Below, piece by piece: positions 59,201 through 64,000 of a DNA stretch of 64,000 nt. The stretch is from Ectothiorhodosinus mongolicus (GTDB lineage: Bacteria > Pseudomonadota > Gammaproteobacteria > Ectothiorhodospirales > Ectothiorhodospiraceae): contig NZ_CP023018.1 in NCBI RefSeq assembly GCF_022406875.1, positions 1,771,460-1,835,459 of the forward strand. The letters are read 5' to 3'. A program made the position numbers and the translations under genes. Below the pieces are notes generated by a model. It saw nothing but the letters and a program-made list of their open reading frames with translations, ran no database searches and had not been told where the DNA came from. The first letter of the stretch is position 1; each line of letters opens with the position of its first letter.

Positions 59201-62200
59201 TATTCACCCAAGCAGCATCAGCAGGCCTGGTCACTCTCAACGCGGGTGCGGGAGTGATTGAGCTTGACGAAGCCAACCAGTTCACCGGTAATGTGTCGCT
59301 TAATAACAGTGGCAACAACAATGTGGTTATTAACAATGTTGGTGCATTAAGTTTGGCAGCCTCTGATGTGGGTAGTGGTACCTTATTGGTGACGGCAGCG
59401 GGTATTTCGCAAACAGGTGCGTTGGTTCAAGGTTCTAATGCCGGCCTAGCCACATTTAATGCGGGCGCTCATACCATTACGCTAAACAATGCCGGCAACG
59501 ACTTTACCGGCGCCGTGTCTCTCAATAATTCTGGCAATCATGCGGTGGTCATTACTGATGCTAACAATATTGTTCTAGCAGAATCGGTTTTAGGTTCGGG
59601 GGCTTTGACAGTCAATTCCGTAGGCGTCAGTCAATCCGGCGGTATTGCCCACTCTGGCGATGCCGTGTTTAATGCCGGTGCGGGCCAAATTTCGTTGGCT
59701 GACCTTACGAATGCCTTCAGTGGATCGGTGGCGTTGAATAATTCCGGTGCTCATCTGATCGCGATTGAAAACACTAAGTTATTAACCTTTGCAGCCTCTA
59801 ATTTAGGTTCTGGAACCTTGACCGTGAGTGCCGATGGTCTTGCCCAAACCGGCGCGATTGTTCAGGCATCGGGTGCAGGGCTGGCCAGTTTTGATGGTCG
59901 TGCTGCTGCGGTTAATTTAAACAATGCCGATAATGAATTTGAAATCGTGAGTGCGTCTAGCACTGCGGGTGGCATTACGGTGTTTGAAAAAGACGGCTTT
60001 GCCGTGCATACGCTCAATGCTGGTTCAGATAACGCACTGACCTTGCAATCGGGTGGTGCGATTACCACAGCTTCAGGTCAGGGTCAGATTACTGCAGGGG
60101 CATTGGTCGCTAAGACACTTAATGACGACGGTGCGGCTATTGCTTTGACCAATACAGCAAACAATGCCATGAGTATTAATTTGCAGGCACGCAATGCCGC
60201 CAATAATGCGAATGCCACCGGGTCAATTACATATGTCGACGCTAATGGTTTTGAAGTGGCAGGCCTGGCAACAGCCGTTAATGCTTTGTTCACAGCAGGT
60301 GGTTCGGTGACACAATCTGGCGTTGCAAATGTGGCTGGTTTTGGTCTGCAAGGAGCAGGTGGCTATGTTCTGGACAATGCAAGTAATCAGATTGCTACCC
60401 TAGCTTCGAGTGCAACCGGTAACGTCTTTGTGGTGTCTTCAACCGCTACAACAGTGGGTACCGTTAACCCCACAGGCATTAACACTAGTGATGCCGATTT
60501 TGCTCTGAAAGCCGCCAGTATTGTGATCAATGAGTCGATCAATGCCGGTACAGGCAATGTGTACCTAGAAACGACAGACTCTGCTACTGGAACGATTACA
60601 CAGGCGAGTGGAAAAGGCATCACAGCAGAGGGTCTAGCCATTAAATCGGCGGGTAATGTGACTCTTACGGATACAGCTAATGCTGTCACTCAGTTTGCTG
60701 CCGATATCACTGAAAACAAAACCCTGAGTTATCGTGATGTTGACGGCATAACCATTGCGAATCTTGCAGATATTGCCACAGCGGGTAACAGCGTATCAGG
60801 CCTAACCAGTTTGGGTGCGAGCTCGGCGGTGTCGTTAAATGTCGGCGGCTTACTCACGCAGCAAGCTCAGGATGCAGTCATTAACATAGCCGGTGCTTTA
60901 ACTATCGATACGACACGCTTTGATGCGGGTGATGTTGCCGTAACCAACACAGGCGCAACCAGCTTGGGTAATACCTTGGTTGGCGGCGACTTCACGTTAG
61001 ATAGCACCGGTGTCATTACGCAAGTAAATGGTACAACTGAGGATAAAATCTTCTTGCGGGTTGGCGGTGAATTTATTACACCGAACGGTGCATTTACTGA
61101 GGCCGACAATAGTGAGAACTTTATTGGTATCGGCACTTCAACTGCAGAGGCGGTGCCTAACGAAATCCGTATGACAGGTGTTATTACCTTGTCGCTGAAT
61201 GAAAATGTGCTAAAAGGATCGGCAGCCGGTCATACAGATATAGTCATTAATCTTAGTGATTTATCTGAGTCCAGTATTTTGGTAACCAGCGTCGATGGTG
61301 CGGCAACACTCACTCAACCGGCACAGGGTGACGCAATTGTATTAACTCAGGCAAATGAGATTGCTGGGCCTATTTCGATTACAACGAAAGGCACCTTTGT
61401 AGGAGGCGGAGCGCCGGTTGCAACAGGTATTAAACAAGAGGGCAGTTTATCAATAGCTAAGGACCTGCAATTAACTGTTCAGCAAACCACTGCGAATACC
61501 TTCCCTGATGCATCAACGGGCGTGGGCTTCATCAATTTGGGCACAGGTTCAAATAGCTTTACTGGTAACATTTCAGCAACGGCTATCGGGATGGATGTGA
61601 TTCTAAACAATTCGGTGGCTACTCAATTAGGTAGCTTAAATGCTCGCGCTATTAAAATAAACAGTGGAAATGGGGCGATCACTCAAACTGGTGTGATTAA
61701 CGCCGAAAGTCTATTGGTATCAGTTGCTGGGGCAGTTACCCTAACCGGTAACAACCAAGTCGGCACTCTAGCTGCGGCGAGTGTGGCTCGGTTTGATCTC
61801 ACCAATGCTCAAGCCTTAACAGTGGGTAGTGTCGGCGACACGAACGGAATAACCTCCACTGGTAACGTTACATTGACGGCGGATGAGTTGACGATTGAAC
61901 AGGTGATTTCAGCCGATGGTCAAACCGTTACCTTGAAGCCCTATACCGACGCAGTGGCGATTAATCTTGCGGGCAGTCCAGTTTCATCCGGTGATCTAAA
62001 TATCACCTCGGAAGAACTGGGACGTATCACAACGACCAATCTGGTGATCGGCTCAGCTACAGCGGGTGCTTTTACGATTGATGCGTTGACTCGTGTAGGT
62101 ACTAACCTGAGCTTAATCAATAACAACGACATATCTATTAAGGGTGCTTTAAATTTGGGTGCCGTAAACTTAGCGATTGAGTCAACGGGTGCCGTCACAC

Positions 62201-64000
62201 AAACCGCTGCAATCACAGCTTCTGGACTCGGATTATCAGGCACGGGTCACTTTACGCTAACCAATACCGCTAACTCAGTGACGACCTTGGCGGGCGGCGA
62301 TAGCACGACTCAGCTTGGCAGTCTGTCTTTCATCAACGCGGGTGAACTGACCATTGGATCAGTGAATCTGACGGGTATTACTGCAACGGGTGCGGTCGAT
62401 ATTTCTACGCGAACCGACGACTTGACGGTTACTGAAAACATTAGTGGCAGTTCCGTTGAGCTCCAAGCGGGGGCTTCAGAAATCGCAAGTACGACTACTG
62501 GCGGTAACGTGCACCTTTTGGGAACGACACCACCAACGATTTCGGCAACAAGTGGCAATGTCGTGCTCTATACGGGTAGCTTGAGTGGTAGCACAGGGGT
62601 GGCTGCTTTAGTCGGCAGTGGCAACTTCCGTTACAACGGCATACGTGGAACTTATGATTCTGGTCTTGCCGCTATAGGCAATACCGGCACCTTTGCAGTT
62701 TACCGTGAACAGCCTATTTTGACGGTAACACCTGGCACCGCTTCGAATCAGTATGGCGATACGCCAGATCTGACCTCTGTCACTGCCAACTTAACTGGGT
62801 TTGTGAATGGAGATGCCGAGGGTCAAGCGGGCATTAATGGGACAGCTGAGTTCACCACAACGGCCACAGATGCAAGTAATGTGGGTGACTACGACATAAC
62901 CTACACCTCTGGGCTACTCAGTGCCATCGGCTATGGTTTTGAAAACAATACTAATATTGATGGCTTCAGTGTTACGCAGCGATCTTTGATCATCCAAGGA
63001 AGTCGAACATACGATGGCACCACGGTGGTGAACGCAGATCGTTTATCGCTAGAGGGTCTTGTCGTTGGTGAAGAACTTGGGCTCGAAGGAAGCTTGGAGT
63101 TGGTGAATAAGCATGTGGGCGGTCCGGTAGGGATTCAAAGTCTGTCAGGTCTGACCTTGTTAAATGGCACAAACGGCTTGGCGTCTAACTACCAACTTAC
63201 CCTTGAAGGGGGTAACAATATTACTATTCTTCAGGCCCCATTGAGTGTCACAACCACGGATGTAGTGCGCCTCTATGACGGCAGTTTAAATGCAGCGGGT
63301 ACAGCGATTGTTGTATCTGGCAGCAATACTCAGTTGTTTGGAGATGATAGCCTATCTGGTGGTGTGTTCACCTTCACAAACGGCAATGCTGGCGAAGGCA
63401 AGACAGTTGCCGTCAGTGGCGTGACCGTCAATGATGGCAATACTTCAGGTGTCAGCAACTACGATATTACGTTTGTGGACAACACCACCAGCACGATCAC
63501 GCCAGCAGCGATTACGATCAGCACCAGTGATGTGTCTAAGACCTACGACGGTACGACGTCGGCGGCGGGCACGGCAGTGGTGACCGTGGGTACGCTATAC
63601 ACCAATGCCAGTAACAGCAACATTCAGGACCGCCTCTCCGGCGGCAGCTTTGCCTTCACCGACGCCAATGTCAGTCGTGACGGCAGTGGTAATGTACAAA
63701 GTAACAAGGTGGTAACTGTTGATGGTGTGACCATCGATGATGGTAATAGTGGTGGCAACTACACGATCACCTTCGAAAGCAACATTACCAGCACCATTAA
63801 TCCGATCAGCCTGATCATCCAAGGTGGTCGTACTTATGATGGTACAACGGTGGTGAACGCAGATCGTTTATCGCTAGAGGGTCTTGTCGTTGGTGAAGAA
63901 CTTGGGCTCGAAGGAAGCTTGGAGTTGGTGAATAAGCATGTGGGCGGTCCGGTAGGGATTCAAAGTCTGTCAGGTCTGACCTTGTTAAATGGCACAAACA
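50239..64000 (+). CDS. Giant TpsA exoprotein, filamentous haemagglutinin family (partial at 3' end)
   Basis: ATG 50239 opens a frame that I read without a stop to the window edge, at least 4,587 codons. An extended signal peptide (NHVYRLVWNAALRVWQVASE) ends near residue 63 (SVALA). The TPS secretion domain follows, with FLINPNGIIFGESS and LLGAGQRVRLDL, then the haemagglutinin-type TGTLLLDPYNITI. The rest is beta-helical repeats rich in Gly, Asn, Thr and Ser. Near residue 2870 tandem 71-74-residue repeats occur, and from about 4150 MBG- and YDG-type domains (TYDGTT). It is probably a surface adhesin exported by the TpsB upstream. Composition is visibly richer in A and T than the neighbours, suggesting transfer or relaxed selection. 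Confidence 0.92.
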   Translation, partial: MKNSSLNHVYRLVWNAALRVWQVASEITRGRSKTKSRPARKVTTLAQMLAAGALGLSASVALAELPQGGNISAGSGSIESSVRDMTIRQQSDRMVIDWQSYSIGKDNRVIYDQPSSESIALNRVLGGDPSEIRGSLIANGRIFLINPNGIIFGESSVIDVAGIVASTLHISNEDFMSGNFTFEGSSNSPIINRGNIMTQQGGMVVMIAAKIENVGRINVPGGDVLLGAGQRVRLDLGGPVKIEVAGPLVDAYIKNGGIIRADGGNVVMTLEAADQLAGLAINNTGIIQARGIETGDGGTIRLSAGQGKIVNSGTLDVSSEGGAGGTIELVAAEVNITEGAVVDASGKTGGGDISIEAPIEPLVALEKTGGNDSTVARESESVAGSDGAEITIQSESVVVIQARLDVSSSSGAGGSLRIEAGGIQLAGGDLRATGATQGGTIDLASKNQAISQSQFDVSGKQSGGQIALSSGTREERLPQQPQNPAPAPTAIMISSSSLRSDSELGYGGDIRISADHLGLLESNTVSADGALGGGTILLGGGYQGRDDSIANAQRTFISAGSTITANATMQGDGGTVVVWADEATRYFGHISATGGEQGGDGGFAEVSGKAFLDFSGTVDLTAVAGKTGTLLLDPYNITIQEEGPDSSALESSPFTAAEDDSILTIATLVAALASSDVIVFTGDDESDGDQTGTITLANDLSLNTPRNLTLQSSESGGIVLNASISNISSGNLKLIAGNVGVTITQNITLAGGRFEIDSKGSVTSAESLTIRTTAAENTGLGSGNVVIESHSGSISIANIDTFSAKNSGGSAGAGGGVTLTANGQLTVGNINTYGGDAAGGAGGAGGSVNLKSTTSSVTVGTIQTFGGKGNEGVGGGGGGVTVTTDDPTNGRVSLQAITTDGGNVVTTFEGSATSGTQDNAGPAGRIVIDSAALISLAGNVSAKGGVSGTGTAQGGNITIKNDLELVGGGRVMTTGSTGGNFIFEGTIESETVDSARDLEISAGTGTVVFKRAIGLGDDEKLELGLIKVQANGGITVEESITARGGLDFSTGLGMITLGTSSNPIVIHSNRTNAENQVGQGAIKFSGRVTLFNNLTITRGQGTVSFSSGSSNNITGNGFDLTINGSGSTGSSNGDILISSATTAISGLGHISLSKVGDLIIAGHITARSLIYQDEGTGIITIGSSSTSVRTFSDQQTIDGQDYAVFLKTAGEINILRGIQATNSGAAIFVQSTHNELRLSEAFYSRVLTNNGDITLSGVGVSQAVSSSGNQINAGTGQVVMDAGGSVMSLGGRVMSTYDESITGNDGFAVLLRNASSIEIESVTATTGTLQLGTPSAKLPEVTDNDVTGNVAQTNSTSNGISVKTIAANTGGDITITGTQNNFDHTGLIELNGKLNIQSNFGGLSLLGDITATEIRLAAGGGALALHTFNVTTTPVPSSPPEGAGDGSIKLIGLGVTQASGSMINAGSSQIEIDGRDVGTSSTGNIDLAGQIITTNNSSSAVRVYHSTETGSSIRIGSIAAQSGQVTLGTSATTLSGSGSRSGTISQYADSDETSMIIDAGSLLVESRGSITLNNNNQFADLIGVRYGGAVDIRSMDGLRLLGSVTNYFSTLHSVKLETLASGSDAALLNINGQNITANGITLLGQGVGSGDSLVGGIQSSGGILNANNGAVLINAGDGSINLTGTTIRTNNASSTSVQLLNTGPGGHVILGNIQGSTTNASIGTLVLGGAGDDNIQGTVTQSSGTIITAAAITGNTTGAVTLGNDNLIRSSTAAGAFGELKAFTAGGAFVLNNAWTQGLHITGPVAASNDSNNASMTITTGADQLWLKTGASLAGDGITLESKTANGYMTLQGVIDARAGDITLTAVGNNASSISIEQTGGSLITTGVLQGSGANSVQLTQTTNSVAQLGPFNLTAGNFELDNSARESELTIVGHLRTTAGKLDIKSGGAINQTAGAITAVDLRIIAVGAALLGEIGNEIGNILTVSTGGDFTLFDSTLGLTFNGNSGGASFDGNVIATENGNVRITTQGGSLNIAASNITATGTGNIILSGAGIATTNPSLIDGGSGTITLDGGGSAIQLGGDLTTTHNTNDSVVIRDASSVSLSNVTSGTDGSLTLGVEAGGKGVGAVTQVVDTKIITGKVSAYASRSSRAAISLANIGNEFTKLGNITSAALNLYSSDTAGLTWAGDVDAEGTTDIVSLGELNLDTYNLLATGSTLNITGVGVSQSTATRSGASNPSTIQSATANIQAGSGSISLLSTNNDFTGTVQLSATGADAAIRDRNGLVLASIIRRDINIGLDTATGITAIAGTTLQIAQQAIVRTANAKVDLRALGGNFQTSESITTEDGLINIEQASVTDTHGLSVNHALISTSGNISLRGNQVIHSNAGILSTEGLGAIDVTATLAATGGITMVSGTTYTAGSGGIALNAVNNIQLTEVTTTGNVAINSSAGWIRDVNNNTAINITADLVKLTAAIGIGQSATNNQELNLSVSKLVASTGNGGIFVTNDQALILGDTTEGGISTTSGGNISIVALGDITTEDTIATGGANGNISLKALSGDATLSNDIMAHGTGVLSLVTDNGTLSQNAGVLTANTLTVNTLGDSTLNQANQITQLGAVGTGSGGNFALTNARPLTLTGASEVGGSYTLAVTGALALASQNITAVGNVSLTSDGLTQTGGTVDAGASTILIKSEFVDINLAGTLTTTNGTSDAIRILRTASAVLGNINAESGGLVLGASSNPITGILSQNSGTHLNVGRVTGHTEMTVNLTAAGNQIRNLGSFTAAGFGLVTSTALDTSGTLSSSGAVSLRATDSQLTLAGVISASGQTLGLTAKGIHQTAGNILAAATSLTAAGDVIDLNQSSNDFTGAVSITQTGAGSVTLRDTNALELGSVSVGAGPVTLNAVGITQTGAFSQAANGGAVIFHAGAGEITLANAGNNFTGSVALNNSGAHAIALTNSGALELGASSVGTGAVTLTATGITQSGVFTQAASAGLVTLNAGAGVIELDEANQFTGNVSLNNSGNNNVVINNVGALSLAASDVGSGTLLVTAAGISQTGALVQGSNAGLATFNAGAHTITLNNAGNDFTGAVSLNNSGNHAVVITDANNIVLAESVLGSGALTVNSVGVSQSGGIAHSGDAVFNAGAGQISLADLTNAFSGSVALNNSGAHLIAIENTKLLTFAASNLGSGTLTVSADGLAQTGAIVQASGAGLASFDGRAAAVNLNNADNEFEIVSASSTAGGITVFEKDGFAVHTLNAGSDNALTLQSGGAITTASGQGQITAGALVAKTLNDDGAAIALTNTANNAMSINLQARNAANNANATGSITYVDANGFEVAGLATAVNALFTAGGSVTQSGVANVAGFGLQGAGGYVLDNASNQIATLASSATGNVFVVSSTATTVGTVNPTGINTSDADFALKAASIVINESINAGTGNVYLETTDSATGTITQASGKGITAEGLAIKSAGNVTLTDTANAVTQFAADITENKTLSYRDVDGITIANLADIATAGNSVSGLTSLGASSAVSLNVGGLLTQQAQDAVINIAGALTIDTTRFDAGDVAVTNTGATSLGNTLVGGDFTLDSTGVITQVNGTTEDKIFLRVGGEFITPNGAFTEADNSENFIGIGTSTAEAVPNEIRMTGVITLSLNENVLKGSAAGHTDIVINLSDLSESSILVTSVDGAATLTQPAQGDAIVLTQANEIAGPISITTKGTFVGGGAPVATGIKQEGSLSIAKDLQLTVQQTTANTFPDASTGVGFINLGTGSNSFTGNISATAIGMDVILNNSVATQLGSLNARAIKINSGNGAITQTGVINAESLLVSVAGAVTLTGNNQVGTLAAASVARFDLTNAQALTVGSVGDTNGITSTGNVTLTADELTIEQVISADGQTVTLKPYTDAVAINLAGSPVSSGDLNITSEELGRITTTNLVIGSATAGAFTIDALTRVGTNLSLINNNDISIKGALNLGAVNLAIESTGAVTQTAAITASGLGLSGTGHFTLTNTANSVTTLAGGDSTTQLGSLSFINAGELTIGSVNLTGITATGAVDISTRTDDLTVTENISGSSVELQAGASEIASTTTGGNVHLLGTTPPTISATSGNVVLYTGSLSGSTGVAALVGSGNFRYNGIRGTYDSGLAAIGNTGTFAVYREQPILTVTPGTASNQYGDTPDLTSVTANLTGFVNGDAEGQAGINGTAEFTTTATDASNVGDYDITYTSGLLSAIGYGFENNTNIDGFSVTQRSLIIQGSRTYDGTTVVNADRLSLEGLVVGEELGLEGSLELVNKHVGGPVGIQSLSGLTLLNGTNGLASNYQLTLEGGNNITILQAPLSVTTTDVVRLYDGSLNAAGTAIVVSGSNTQLFGDDSLSGGVFTFTNGNAGEGKTVAVSGVTVNDGNTSGVSNYDITFVDNTTSTITPAAITISTSDVSKTYDGTTSAAGTAVVTVGTLYTNASNSNIQDRLSGGSFAFTDANVSRDGSGNVQSNKVVTVDGVTIDDGNSGGNYTITFESNITSTINPISLIIQGGRTYDGTTVVNADRLSLEGLVVGEELGLEGSLELVNKHVGGPVGIQSLSGLTLLNGTN
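58840..59930 (+). repeat. Tandem protein repeats of about 73 residues in TpsA
   Basis: The phrase F(T/S)G(A/S/N)V followed by LNNSG recurs with its Phe codon at 59062, 59281, 59503 and 59716; a more diverged copy (FTGAVSITQTG) has its Phe codon at 58840. Spacings are 222, 219, 222 and 213 nt. The DNA has diverged, so the units are old. Confidence 0.85.
62982..63174 (+). repeat. YDG-domain repeat, first copy
   Basis: Bases 63022-63174 match 63847-63999 exactly (153 bp, 825 bp apart). The 40 bases before differ mostly at third codon positions. Confidence 0.95.
63807..63999 (+). repeat. YDG-domain repeat, second copy
   Basis: Second copy of the 62982-63174 unit, cut by the window end; base 64000 is the first mismatch seen. 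The repeat may continue in the same reading frame beyond the window. Confidence 0.92.

Noticed and set aside
58840..59930. Insertion sequence or DNA tandem satellite
   Set aside because: The periodicity is at protein level, the DNA copies are diverged and the frame stays open.
50600..63997. Many minus-strand open frames of 60-230 codons opposite the TpsA gene
   Set aside because: They are shadows of a long low-complexity coding frame (Gly, Thr, Val and Asn codons read backwards give Pro, Val and Ala-rich frames), with no ribosome-binding sites or families.

Overview
The window looks like chromosomal DNA of a phototrophic purple sulfur gammaproteobacterium. It starts inside a bacteriochlorophyll synthase gene (bchG), followed by geranylgeranyl reductase (bchP). 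It also carries a RuBisCO-like protein of the type found in phototrophic sulfur bacteria and a sulfide:quinone oxidoreductase. The housekeeping gene order (gyrA-serC-pheA-hisC-tyrA-aroA-cmk-rpsA-ihfB-lapB-pyrF) is the gammaproteobacterial one. Order Chromatiales is my inference; I cannot name a genus.

Layout. 0-1.9 kb: end of a photosynthesis gene cluster. 1.9-6.9 kb: leftward rmuC, gph, ubiG and a methylthioadenosine/adenosylhomocysteine deaminase gene, divergent from mtnA. 7-22.4 kb: gyrA and a long, tightly packed serine/aromatic amino acid operon with serA added, then cmk, rpsA, ihfB, lapB (no lapA), pyrF, comEA and galU. 22.4-28.4 kb: msrQ-msrP, a dihaem cytochrome c peroxidase, a kinase-like protein, a Pit phosphate permease and an NnrU-type membrane protein. 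28.5-32 kb: leftward yjbQ-RLP pair, a small membrane protein and a Tat-exported SQR. 32-40.6 kb: aat, a COG3146 protein, trxB, ftsK, lolA, and an operon of three bactofilins around an M23 peptidase. 40.6-47.9 kb: modABC, an S4 RNA-binding protein, an MFS transporter, a two-component pair and a small exported protein. 48.4-64 kb: a two-partner secretion locus with a TpsB transporter and a TpsA exoprotein gene open for 13,762 nt to the window edge.

The most unusual layer is a family of short palindromic elements found from end to end. The cores are 13-mers such as GGGGTCTGACCCC and GGGGTCGTACCCC, the longer AAAAGGGGTCTGTCCCCTTTT, and GGGACAGATTTATTTTT. They sit between genes, often on or next to stop codons, and also lie in frame inside gph, serA, pheA, cmk, lapB, ftsK, modA and hslR. 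Five copies between 43.3 and 48.0 kb end in TGTGGATAA, the complement of the consensus DnaA box TTATCCACA.

I found no tRNA, rRNA, CRISPR array, transposase or phage gene. All family assignments are by eye from motifs; no database search was run.
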